Shown: piece after piece, positions 1 to 7,867 of the stretch
Layout: each line of letters starts with the position of its first letter
Position numbering within the stretch: position 1 is the first letter of the stretch
Source: Clostridium sp. CAG:273
Lineage (GTDB): Bacteria; Bacillota; Clostridia; TANB77; CAG-508
Length of the DNA: 22,392 nucleotides
Assembly: GCA_000438355.1 (NCBI GenBank)
Contig: FR901458.1
Span: 9,300-31,691 of the forward strand
Reading direction: 5' to 3'
Position numbers and translations under genes: made by a program
Notes under the pieces: generated by a model
Told to the model about the DNA's origin: nothing
Database searches by the model: none
The model's input: the letters and a program-made list of their open reading frames with translations, nothing else

Positions 1-38
1 ATTAATTAAATGAATTATTTAGCATTTTTAGATAAATA

Positions 39-85
39 ATAAAAAAGTAACAAGGTATTACATATTAATGTAATCCTTGCTACTT
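39..85 (-). terminator. Rho-independent terminator after tuf
   Basis: Positions 45-63 pair with 68-85 around a four-base loop (64-67), with one bulged base at 56. Read as minus-strand RNA the stem is continuous because 50/80 form a G-U wobble. A run of T residues on the minus strand (A41-A46 on plus) follows at once. It lies about 20 bases after the tuf stop codon and closes the str operon. Confidence 0.9.
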
Positions 86-103
86 CTATATTAAAAATAT
101 ATA

Positions 104-1306
104 TTAAGCAATTATGTCAGCTACAACTCCTGAACCTACTGTTCTTCCACCTTCACGAATAGCAAATCTTAATCCTTTTTCGATAGCGATTGGAGTAATA
201 AGTTCGATTGTCATGTTTACGTTATCTCCTGGCATAACCATTTCTGTTCCAGCTTCTAAGTCGATAACACCTGTAACGTCTGTTGTTCTGAAGTAGAATT
301 GTGGTCTATATCCATTAAAGAATGGTGTATGACGTCCACCTTCTTCTTTAGTTAGAACGTATACTTGTGCTGTGAATTTTGTATGTGGATGAATTGTTCC
401 AGGTTTTGCTAATACTTGACCTCTTTCAATTTCATCTCTTTGGATACCTCTTAATAGAGCACCAATGTTATCTCCAGCTTCAGCTTGGTCTAATGTTTTT
501 CTAAACATTTCAACACCTGTAACAACTGTTTTCTTAGATTCTTTAGAAAGACCAACTATTTCAACTTCGTCTTGAAGTTTAACTGTTCCTCTTTCTACTC
601 TACCTGTAACAACTGTACCTCTACCACTAATTGTCATAACATCCTCGATTGGCATTAAGAATGGTTGATCAACTGGTCTTTCTGGTGTTGGTATATAGCT
701 ATCTACTGCATCCATTAATTCTTTAATTGGAGCATATACTGGATCATTAGGATCTTTTGATGTACTTTCTAATACTTTTAAAGATGAACCTTTAATAACT
801 GGAATTTCGTCTCCAGGGAAACCATAACTTGATAATAAGTCTCTAACTTCCATTTCAACTAATTCTAATAATTCTTCGTCATCAACCATATCGCATTTGT
901 TTAAGTATACAACGATATATTTAACTCCAACTTGTCTAGCTAATAAGATGTGCTCTCTTGTTTGAGGCATTGGTCCATCAGCTGCTGAAACAACTAATAT
1001 AGCACCATCCATTTGTGCTGCACCTGTAATCATATTCTTTACATAGTCAGCATGTCCTGGGCAGTCAACGTGTGCGTAATGTCTATTATCTGTTTCATAT
1101 TCTACGTGAGCTGTATTAATTGTAATACCTCTTGCTTTTTCTTCTGGAGCACTATCAATTTGATCATATGCTTCAAATTGAGCTTTACCTAATAATCCTA
1201 AATATTTAGTAATAGCTGCTGTTGTTGTTGTTTTACCATGGTCAACATGTCCGATTGTACCGATGTTAACGTGTGGTTTTGTTCTTTCAAATTTTGCTTT
1301 AGCCAT
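104..1306 (-). CDS. tuf: Elongation factor Tu
   Basis: EF-Tu is the GTPase that brings aminoacyl-tRNA to the ribosomal A site. The 400-residue protein is full length. The N-terminal GTPase domain shows GHVDHGKT (residues 19-26), the RGITI switch I segment, DCPGH and NKCD. Domains 2 and 3 follow, with the family signature PQFYFRTTDVTG near residue 335. The ATG at 1304-1306 is preceded by AAGGAGG (1314-1320). It is the last gene of the str operon (rpsL-rpsG-fusA-tuf), 250 bases from fusA, and has its own promoter in that gap, so it can be transcribed separately. I see nothing abnormal in the protein. Confidence 0.98.
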   Translation of the reverse strand: MAKAKFERTKPHVNIGTIGHVDHGKTTTTAAITKYLGLLGKAQFEAYDQIDSAPEEKARGITINTAHVEYETDNRHYAHVDCPGHADYVKNMITGAAQMDGAILVVSAADGPMPQTREHILLARQVGVKYIVVYLNKCDMVDDEELLELVEMEVRDLLSSYGFPGDEIPVIKGSSLKVLESTSKDPNDPVYAPIKELMDAVDSYIPTPERPVDQPFLMPIEDVMTISGRGTVVTGRVERGTVKLQDEVEIVGLSKESKKTVVTGVEMFRKTLDQAEAGDNIGALLRGIQRDEIERGQVLAKPGTIHPHTKFTAQVYVLTKEEGGRHTPFFNGYRPQFYFRTTDVTGVIDLEAGTEMVMPGDNVNMTIELITPIAIEKGLRFAIREGGRTVGSGVVADIIA

Positions 1307-1368
1307 TTTAAATCCTCCTTAAATTTACTTTTTATTTTTTAAAATTAATATCTTAATTGTACATAAGC

Positions 1369-1397
1369 ATTTTATAATATTTTTGTACATTTTGCAA
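1369..1397 (-). promoter_or_regulatory. Promoter of tuf
   Basis: On the minus strand there is TTGCAA (1392-1397), a 17-base spacer and TAAAAT (1369-1374), about 60 bases before the tuf start codon. Each hexamer matches the sigma-A consensus closely. It lies in a 250-base AT-rich gap after fusA that has no convincing terminator, so tuf probably receives both operon read-through and its own transcription. Confidence 0.7.
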
Positions 1398-1556
1398 TAG
1401 TTTTTACCAAAATCTTTTAACTATTCAATTTTAGTTGATACCTAAAAATTTATTTACTATATTTTTAGTTTACTATTATTTTACTTTTTTTAATTTATTA
1501 AAGTACTTATATTGATTTAGTTTATTGATTTTGGCTTAAACTATATTAATTATTGA

Positions 1557-3641
1557 TTATTCAGATTTTTTACCTCTTGTAGCAACAATTGCTTCAAGTA
1601 CAGATTTTGGAACTTCTTCATAATGTGATGGTTCCATTGCATATGTTCCTCTACCTTGTGTTTTTGAACGTAAGTCTGTTGCATATCCAAACATTTCTGA
1701 TAATGGAATAAATGCTCTTATTTCTTGGCTTCCGTTCTTAGCTTCCATTCCTTCCATTCTACCACGTCTAGAATTTACGTCTCCTATAACATCTCCCATA
1801 TATTCTTCTGGAACTGTTATTTCAACTTTCATAATAGGCTCTAGTAAAACAGATTTAGCTTGCTTACATCCTTCTTTAAATGCCATAGATGCTGCAATTT
1901 TGAATGCCATTTCTGATGAGTCTACCTCGTGGTAAGAACCATCTACTAAAGTAGCTTTAAAGTCAATTACTGGGTATCCAGCAAGTATACCACTTTCAGC
2001 TGCTTCTCTAACTCCTTCTTCAATTGGTTTAACATATTCTTTTGGAACAACACCACCAACGATTTTGCTCTCAAATTCAATACCTTTACCTGGCTCTAAT
2101 GGTTCCATTTCTAACCAAACATCACCATATTGTCCACGTCCACCAGATTGACGAATGAATTTACCTTGAACTTTAACTTTATTTCTAATTGTTTCTTTAT
2201 AAGAAACTTGTGGTTTACCAACTGTACATTCAACTTTAAATTCTCTTTTTAATCTGTCTACAATTATGTCTAGGTGTAATTCACCCATACCAGCTATAAT
2301 TGTTTGTCCTGTTTCATGGTCTGTCCATGTTTTAAATGTTGGGTCTTCTTCTGCAAGTTTTGCAAGAGCTATTCCCATTTTTTCGCTATTAGCTTTATCT
2401 TTTGGCTCAATAGCTATATCGATAACAGGCTCTGGGAATTCCATTGATTCTAATATAACTGGATGTGCTGGATCGCAAAGTGTATCTCCTGTTGATACTT
2501 CTTTTAATCCAACTGCTGCAGCAATATCTCCAGCATATACCTTTTCCACATCTTGTCTGTGATTTGCATGCATCAATAAAATTCTACCAATTCTATCTTT
2601 TTTGTCTTTATTTGCATTTAATATTGTTGAACCAGCATCTAATGTACCAGAATATACTCTAAAGAAACAAAGTTTTCCAACAAATGGGTCTGTTGCAATC
2701 TTAAATGCTAATGCTGAAAAAGGCTCTTTATCGTCAGTTTTTCTTTCTGCTTCATTACCTTCTGGATCTGTACCTTTAATATTAGGTATATCTAATGGTG
2801 ATGGCATATATTCAACTATTGCATTTAATAATTCTTGTACACCTTTGTTTTTATAAGAAGAACCACATACTACAGGAACCAATTTATTTGCTAATGTTCC
2901 TAGTCTTAATCCCTTTTTAATTTCTTCTTCTGTAAGTTCTCCTTCTTCAAGATATTTCATCATTAATTCATCATCTTGTTCAGCAACAGCTTCTATCATC
3001 TTTGTTCTATATTCTTCTGCTTGAGCTTTTAATTCTTCTGGGACATCACATTCTTCTATTTCTTTTCCTAAATCGTCTTTATGGATAAAAGCTCTCATTT
3101 TTATTAAATCTACTATACCTTTAAATACGTCTTCAGCTCCTATAGGAAGTTGAATTGGAATAGCATTTGTGTTTAATCTTCTTTTCATTTGCTCTACAGC
3201 ATTTAAGAAGTTAGCACCTGTAATATCCATTTTATTTACATATGCCATTCTTGGAACTTGATATTTATCTGCTTGTCTCCAAACTGTCTCAGATTGTGGT
3301 TGTACACCATCTTTAGCAGAAAATACACAAACAGCACCATCAAGTACTCTTAAAGATCTTTCAACCTCTACAGTAAAGTCAACGTGTCCAGGAGTATCTA
3401 TAATATTTATTCTATGTCCTAGCCATTGGCAAGTTGTAGCAGCAGAAGTAATTGTTATACCTCTTTCTTGCTCTTGAACCATCCAGTCCATAGTAGCTTC
3501 TCCCTCGTGAACTTCTCCTATTTTATGAGTTTTACCTGTATAAAATAAGATTCTTTCAGTTGTAGTTGTCTTTCCTGCATCTATATGGGCCATTATTCCT
3601 ATATTTCTTGTTTTTTCTAAAGGAAATTCTCTTCCAGCCAC
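1557..3641 (-). CDS. fusA: Elongation factor G
   Basis: EF-G is the GTPase that drives tRNA-mRNA translocation and, with RRF, ribosome recycling. The 694 residues are the usual length for the family. Visible motifs are AHIDAGKT (18-25), RGITITSAAT, DTPGH and NKMD of the G domain, then domain 2 and the domain III-V region ending in a K/S-rich tail. The start is GTG (3639-3641), supported by AAGGAGG at 3650-3656 with an eight-base spacer; the sequence from this start aligns with the normal EF-G N-terminus. It lies 56 bases after rpsG in the str operon. Confidence 0.97.
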   Translation of the reverse strand: MAGREFPLEKTRNIGIMAHIDAGKTTTTERILFYTGKTHKIGEVHEGEATMDWMVQEQERGITITSAATTCQWLGHRINIIDTPGHVDFTVEVERSLRVLDGAVCVFSAKDGVQPQSETVWRQADKYQVPRMAYVNKMDITGANFLNAVEQMKRRLNTNAIPIQLPIGAEDVFKGIVDLIKMRAFIHKDDLGKEIEECDVPEELKAQAEEYRTKMIEAVAEQDDELMMKYLEEGELTEEEIKKGLRLGTLANKLVPVVCGSSYKNKGVQELLNAIVEYMPSPLDIPNIKGTDPEGNEAERKTDDKEPFSALAFKIATDPFVGKLCFFRVYSGTLDAGSTILNANKDKKDRIGRILLMHANHRQDVEKVYAGDIAAAVGLKEVSTGDTLCDPAHPVILESMEFPEPVIDIAIEPKDKANSEKMGIALAKLAEEDPTFKTWTDHETGQTIIAGMGELHLDIIVDRLKREFKVECTVGKPQVSYKETIRNKVKVQGKFIRQSGGRGQYGDVWLEMEPLEPGKGIEFESKIVGGVVPKEYVKPIEEGVREAAESGILAGYPVIDFKATLVDGSYHEVDSSEMAFKIAASMAFKEGCKQAKSVLLEPIMKVEITVPEEYMGDVIGDVNSRRGRMEGMEAKNGSQEIRAFIPLSEMFGYATDLRSKTQGRGTYAMEPSHYEEVPKSVLEAIVATRGKKSE

Positions 3642-3697
3642 TTTTTTATCCTCCTTATTATTCTTTCATAAATTATTAACAATATGCTATTAAAATT

Positions 3698-4168
3698 TTA
3701 GAATTTATAGTGAGCAAATGCTTTATTAGCTTCTGCCATTTTATGCATATCTTCTTTTTTCTTAAATGCTCCACCGTTTCCAGCTACAGCATCTATAATT
3801 TCATTAGCTAATTTTTGAGCCATTGTTTTTTCATGTCTTGTTCTAGCATATTTAACTAACCATCTTAAACCTAAAGTTTGTCTTCTTTCTGGTCTAATTT
3901 CTAATGGAACTTGGTATGTTGCTCCACCTACTCTTCTAGCTTTTACTTCTAGAACAGGCATAATATTTTCAAGTGCTGCCTCAAAAACTTCTAATGGATC
4001 TTTTTGCTCTTTTTCTTTTATAATGTCAAATGCATCATAAACTATTGATTGAGCAACTGTCTTTTTACCATCTAACATAACATTGTTTATTAATTTTGTA
4101 ACAACTTTGCTATTGTATATTGGATCTGGTAAAACTTCTCTTTTTGCTATATATCCTTTTCTTGGCAC
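3698..4168 (-). CDS. rpsG: 30S ribosomal protein S7
   Basis: S7 nucleates folding of the 3' major domain of 16S rRNA and lines the E site. The 156-residue protein has the normal length and the S7 segments starting MPRKG, then KVVTKLINNVMLDGKK, and GGATYQVPLEIRPERR in the middle. The start codon is GTG (4166-4168) with AGGAGGG at 4176-4182. The gene follows rpsL after a 201-base spacer that contains possible RNA structure (separate entry). In Escherichia coli S7 represses its own operon by binding the S12-S7 spacer; whether that happens here is only a possibility. Confidence 0.97.
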   Translation of the reverse strand: MPRKGYIAKREVLPDPIYNSKVVTKLINNVMLDGKKTVAQSIVYDAFDIIKEKEQKDPLEVFEAALENIMPVLEVKARRVGGATYQVPLEIRPERRQTLGLRWLVKYARTRHEKTMAQKLANEIIDAVAGNGGAFKKKEDMHKMAEANKAFAHYKF

Positions 4169-4225
4169 TATTCTTCCCTCCTTTTTATTTTATCAGTACT
4201 CACATTAATAAATTTACAAATTAAT

Positions 4226-4343
4226 TTTATAATGCTTAATTCCTGTTTTTGGTACTCTGAAAAATTCTTTTCATTTTTCCGCATAGTGCATATAATCTAT
4301 CCTAAATTCAAGTGCATTAAATTTAGTAAGAATTACAAGCACT
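4226..4343 (-). promoter_or_regulatory. Structured rpsL-rpsG spacer, possible S7 leader or weak promoter
   Basis: Read as minus-strand RNA, 4320-4326 pairs with 4302-4308 (seven base pairs, 11-base loop) and 4273-4279 pairs with 4259-4265 (seven base pairs, seven-base loop). The first loop carries GCACT (4311-4315). An upstream AGTGC (4339-4343) could pair either with this loop or with a second GCACT at 4285-4289. A -10-like TATAAA lies at 4226-4231 but has only a poor -35. What is seen is the pairing potential; a regulatory role is inference. Confidence 0.35.
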
Positions 4344-4369
4344 AGTTTTAATATTATTTTTAATATTTA

Positions 4370-4783
4370 TTATTTTTTTGGCTTTTTAGCTCCATATTTA
4401 GAACGAGCTTGCATTCTGTCTTTAACACCTGCTGTATCTAATGTTCCTCTAATTATATGGTATCTAACACCTGGAAGGTCTTTTACTCTTCCTCCTCTTA
4501 TTAAAACAACACTGTGCTCTTGTAAGTTATGTCCTATACCTGGAATATATGAAGTTACTTCATATCCATTAGAAAGTCTAACTCTGGCAACTTTTCTTAA
4601 AGCTGAGTTTGGTTTCTTAGGTGTAACAGTTTTTACAACAGTACATACTCCTCTTTTTTGTGGAGATCTTTGGTTTGTTACTCTTTTATTTTTTGAGTTA
4701 TAACCATGTTGTAATGCTGGAGCTGTAGATTTAGCTTTACTGCTTTTTCTACCTTTTCTTACTAATTGATTAATTGTTGGCAC
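4370..4783 (-). CDS. rpsL: 30S ribosomal protein S12
   Basis: S12 is the decoding-centre protein of the small subunit. The 137 residues show the S12 signatures SPQKRGVCT, TPKKPNSALRK and GGRVKDLPGVRYH. The lysines that correspond to E. coli K42 and K87 (here K56 and K101), the usual sites of streptomycin resistance substitutions, are unchanged. The start codon is GTG (4781-4783), preceded by a GAGGTGA-type ribosome binding site near 4790-4798. It is the first gene of the str operon and has a strong promoter upstream. The gene upstream is a coiled-coil protein rather than rpoC or an L7Ae-type gene. Confidence 0.97.
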   Translation of the reverse strand: MPTINQLVRKGRKSSKAKSTAPALQHGYNSKNKRVTNQRSPQKRGVCTVVKTVTPKKPNSALRKVARVRLSNGYEVTSYIPGIGHNLQEHSVVLIRGGRVKDLPGVRYHIIRGTLDTAGVKDRMQARSKYGAKKPKK

Positions 4784-4815
4784 TTGAATTTCACCTCTTT
4801 TCTAAAAAATAATAA

Positions 4816-4858
4816 AACCGTTAGAAATATACTATTTGCATATTTTAAACTAACGGTT
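4816..4858 (-). terminator. Hairpin with T-rich tail between coiled-coil gene and rpsL
   Basis: A perfect nine-base inverted repeat (4816-4824 and 4850-4858) encloses an inner AAATAT/ATATTT pairing. On the minus strand it is followed by TTTTATTATTTTTT. It is the only good terminator candidate for the upstream coiled-coil gene. Its upstream arm overlaps the predicted transcription start of rpsL, so it could also act as an operator or leader element. Confidence 0.6.
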
Positions 4859-4860
4859 AT

Positions 4861-4889
4861 ATTTTATCATTTTTATGCCTTTAAGTCAA
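4861..4889 (-). promoter_or_regulatory. Promoter of the str operon (rpsL)
   Basis: On the minus strand TTGACT (4884-4889), a 17-base spacer and TAAAAT (4861-4866) form a near-consensus sigma-A promoter. The expected start is near 4854, about 70 bases before the rpsL GTG. The start falls inside the upstream arm of the 4816-4858 hairpin. Confidence 0.8.
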
Positions 4890-4959
4890 GAAATTTTAGC
4901 TTTTTTATTAATATTTAGGCATCAATATTTGTTATTTTATTAACTTTTATTTTATATTT

Positions 4960-6120
4960 TTATCTTTCATCTTTTTCTTGTGGTTCGCTTTCTTTTGCTT
5001 TAGCTTTATGTTGTTCTGTGTACATAGCTTCTTTTTGATCTCTAATTTCTTTTCCATATTCTTTATCAACATGTCTTCTTAATTCTTCTAAGAATTGATC
5101 TCTCTTTTCTTGTGGTATATTTTTCATTTCAGAGATATCTACTTCTTCTTGTTCTGGTTCTTCACCAACAAATAATTCTTTTAACTTACGACCTGCATTT
5201 TTAAAGAAATTTTTAAATTTTTCCCATCTTGGATGTTTTGATGTAGGTACTGGTAAGTCTGCATTTTCATCATTTGTTATCTGGTCTTCTTGTTCATTTC
5301 TAACTTCATCGACAGTTTTAGCTATGTTATTTATTAGTTTATCTTCTTTTATACCACTTTTCCTATTTAGTTTTGTATCTTCATCTATATGTCTAGTGAA
5401 TTTAGTATTAGGATCTAAAGCTCTTCTTTGTATTTCATCCCATGATTTTCCTGTAAATAACGTTTTCCAAGCTAAATCACATTTTCCTATTTTTGTCTGT
5501 AATTCTAAAATTCTGTCTTTTGCTTTTTTATAAATCTCTGTTTGCTCTTTTACATCTTTTTCAGCTTGAGCTTTTTGTTCCAATAAAGCATTATATTCAT
5601 ATTGGTCCATTTCCATAGTAAGCTTTTCATTTGCTAACTTTGTATTAGCATCTCTTAAAGATTCTTCTGCTGCTTCCATTTTAGCTTTACTATCATCTCT
5701 TTTTGCAATTTCTACTGGTAATTTTTTAGCAATACTTTCTTTAAAAGTTCTTATTTGTTTTATTTGATTTTTATTTTTACTATATGCTATTAAATTAGTT
5801 TCTCCATTTTTTATTTCTGAAATTTTAAGTTCATAATCTTTTAATTTATTTTGTGCTTCTTCTAATTCTTTGCTTGCATCTTCTATAGCTTTTTGGATTC
5901 TAGGAGATGTTTCGCTCTCATCTTTTCCTTCCAATGCTTCTATTAATTGTTGTTTTGTTTTTATTGTTTCTTTTAGTTTTTCAATCTCGTTATTATTTTC
6001 TTCTATTTGCAAATTTCCTCTAGCAATTTCTTCTCTAATTTCTTCTTCTGAAGCATCTTTAAATTTTAAATCAATATTTTGGTACATTGTTTCTAATTTA
6101 TCGCTCTTACGTTTTCCCAT
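4960..6120 (-). CDS. Charged coiled-coil protein of unknown function
   Basis: I do not recognise a family for this 386-residue protein. Residues 20-212 are dominated by E/K/Q-rich heptad-like helix, consistent with long coiled coils. A short more globular-looking segment follows (about 213-240, CDLAWKTLFTGKSWDEIQ). Residues 297-318 (HPRWEKFKNFFKNAGRKLKE) form a basic, aromatic, possibly amphipathic helix. The rest is an acidic, then mixed-charge tail. There is no signal peptide, membrane segment or nucleotide-binding motif, and a single cysteine (214). ATG is at 6118-6120 with AAAGGAG just upstream. It has its own strong promoter and a terminator-like hairpin behind it, so it looks monocistronic between trmFO and the str operon. 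A structural or cytoskeleton-like role is possible but unsupported. Confidence 0.85.
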   Translation of the reverse strand: MGKRKSDKLETMYQNIDLKFKDASEEEIREEIARGNLQIEENNNEIEKLKETIKTKQQLIEALEGKDESETSPRIQKAIEDASKELEEAQNKLKDYELKISEIKNGETNLIAYSKNKNQIKQIRTFKESIAKKLPVEIAKRDDSKAKMEAAEESLRDANTKLANEKLTMEMDQYEYNALLEQKAQAEKDVKEQTEIYKKAKDRILELQTKIGKCDLAWKTLFTGKSWDEIQRRALDPNTKFTRHIDEDTKLNRKSGIKEDKLINNIAKTVDEVRNEQEDQITNDENADLPVPTSKHPRWEKFKNFFKNAGRKLKELFVGEEPEQEEVDISEMKNIPQEKRDQFLEELRRHVDKEYGKEIRDQKEAMYTEQHKAKAKESEPQEKDER

Positions 6121-6164
6121 ATTTTTTTATCTCCTTTATAAAAAAAATAATATCACTATGTTAT

Positions 6165-6193
6165 ATTTTACCATAATTGCATTATTTTTTCAA
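6165..6193 (-). promoter_or_regulatory. Promoter of the coiled-coil gene
   Basis: On the minus strand TTGAAA (6188-6193), a 17-base spacer and TAAAAT (6165-6170) are visible, with TGG directly before the -10, giving an extended -10 (TGn). It lies 45 bases upstream of the ATG at 6120. Confidence 0.75.
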
Positions 6194-6223
6194 CTGTTTT
6201 ATGTAAAGTTATTGAAATGTAAA

Positions 6224-6241
6224 CAAAATATCATTATTTTG
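6224..6241 (-). terminator. Weak terminator candidate at the trmFO stop
   Basis: A seven-base stem (6224-6230 with 6235-6241) and a four-base loop span the trmFO stop codon and are followed on the minus strand by TTTACATTTC. The stem is nearly all A-T, so termination may be weak or absent. Confidence 0.3.
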
Positions 6242-7340
6242 TTATATTATTGTAACATTTTATTGTAGTTTTTAAACTTTCTATTGCTTTATCTGCCAAT
6301 TTTGCATATTTTGCTTTCTTGTCCTTTATCTTTTCTGGAAGTTCTGGTAAAATTCCAAAATTTGCATTCATAGGTTGAAAATCATTATTTGAAGTAGATA
6401 TATATTTTGCTAGTGCTCCTATCATTGTATCTTCTGGAAATATAATTTTAGAATTTTCTTCAGTTTCTAATTTTGTGTATTTTGCCTTTTCATTAATTAT
6501 ATTGTAATTAATATTATCTTCACTTCCATTGTCAATTTTATTACTTTTTATCTCATTATCTTTTATTAGCATTCTATATGTGTTAACTGCATTAATTCCT
6601 GCAACTAATCCTGATGCAATAGATTCTACATATCCTTCTACTCCTGTAATTTGTCCTGCAAAATATATATTATTATTTTTCTTTAAGTTATAACTTTTAT
6701 CTAGCAATTCTGGTGAATTTATAAATGTATTTCTATGCATAACACCATATTTTTCAAATTCTGCATTTTCTAGCCCTGGTATTAACCTAAATACTCTTTT
6801 TTGTTCTCCATATTTTAAATTTGTTTGAAATCCTACCATATTATATAAATTCCCTTGTGAATTATCTTGTCTTAGTTGTACAACTGCATATGGTCTTCTT
6901 CCTGTTCTCAAGTCTGTAAATCCAACTGGTTTTAATGGTCCAAAACGTAATGTATCTATTCCTCTTTTAGCCATTATTTCTATTGGCATACATCCTTCAA
7001 ATATTTCTCGTTTTTCAAAATTATGCAATTCTACAACTTCTGCATTAACAAGTTCGTTCCAAAAATTTTCGTATTCTTCTTTATTCATTGGTAAGTTAAT
7101 ATAGCTTTTGTCTTGATTTTCTATTCTATCTTTCCAAACATCTATATCTTCATCTTTTTCTCTTTCTTGCTCATATCTATTACCATTAAATGCAATATTC
7201 ATATTTATTGAACTTTTATCTATTATAGGTGCTGCTGCGTCATAAAAATATAAATTATCATTTCCTGTTATTTCTAATATTTCTTTAAATAATTTATCGG
7301 ATGTAAGTGGTCCTGTAGCAATAATTACTTCCTGTAGCAA
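6234..7340 (-). pseudogene. trmFO: trmFO, C-terminal part (frameshifted)
   Basis: This frame carries the rest of TrmFO, from IATGPLTSD onward. It includes the second conserved cysteine segment EGCMPIE (Cys117 of this fragment, matching Cys226 of the B. subtilis enzyme), RFGPLKPVGF, GQITGVEGYVESIASG and the C-terminal MNANFGILPELP. It can only be joined to the N-terminal part by a frame change at the 19-bp duplication at 7311-7348. A TTG at 7338-7340 opens the frame but has no good ribosome binding site. With one repeat copy removed the protein would be about 515 residues, longer than the roughly 435 usual for TrmFO; the extra length is in two charged stretches (fragment residues about 52-76 and 247-290). 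Confidence 0.85.
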
Positions 7341-7800
7341 TAATTACTATTCCATCTTTTGCCATCTGCTTTAATTCACTTGTTAAATTTTCACTTATAA
7401 TAATATCATCTGTATTATCTACAAAACTATTCCCAACTTCTTGTCTTATTATTTCAATATTATTCATATTTTCTATTCTTTTTGTTACTTCTTCTGCAAA
7501 CTTTTCTCTATCTACAGCTAAGGCTTGTCCTGCTGGAACTGCCGTTTCATCTGCTATTTTTATTAAAAGTGAATCCAATATTCTAAGTTCTTCTTTTAAA
7601 AGTCCGCAAGCATTTGTATGTAAATTTGACTTAAAAGAATTACTGCAAACTATCTCTGCTAAGTTTTTATTGCTATGTGCAGGTGAAAATCTATCTGGCT
7701 TCATTTCATACAATTTTACTTTTATTCCTTTTTTTGCTATTTGATATGCAGCTTCTGATCCTGCTAACCCTCCACCAATTATTGTTATATAATCTCTCAT
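7294..7800 (-). pseudogene. trmFO: trmFO, N-terminal part (frameshifted)
   Basis: TrmFO is the FAD- and methylenetetrahydrofolate-dependent methyltransferase that makes m5U54 in the T loop of tRNA. The fragment begins with the FAD-binding GGGLAGSEAAY (residues 9-19) and contains IVCSNSFKSN, whose Cys52 corresponds to the conserved Cys53 of B. subtilis, and ACGLLKEELR. It reads normally to VIIATG, then leaves the family sequence and stops at 7294-7296 because of the tandem duplication. ATG is at 7798-7800 with an AGAGGA site. It follows the SNF2 gene by 67 bases and is near topA, a known Firmicute neighbour of trmFO. The enzyme is dispensable in studied species, so a true null is plausible; an assembly error is the alternative. 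Confidence 0.85.
7311..7348. repeat. Perfect 19-bp tandem duplication inside trmFO
   Basis: TCCTGTAGCAATAATTACT occurs twice head to tail, at 7311-7329 and 7330-7348. Nineteen is not a multiple of three, so the second copy shifts the trmFO frame. Deleting either copy restores a continuous VIIATGPLTSD reading frame. Confidence 0.98.
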
Positions 7801-7867
7801 ATCTTCCTCTTTTTATCAATTTTATTTATTAGCTTTTATATTATTGTTAAAATTTCCAACAATCTTA

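Noticed and set aside
1500..1556. TAGTTTA/TAAACTA stem after fusA as a terminator
   Set aside because: A seven-base A/T-rich stem with a 12-base loop and no T run on the minus strand; too weak to call.
4370..4783. Streptomycin-resistant S12 allele
   Set aside because: The lysines matching E. coli K42 and K87 are unchanged.
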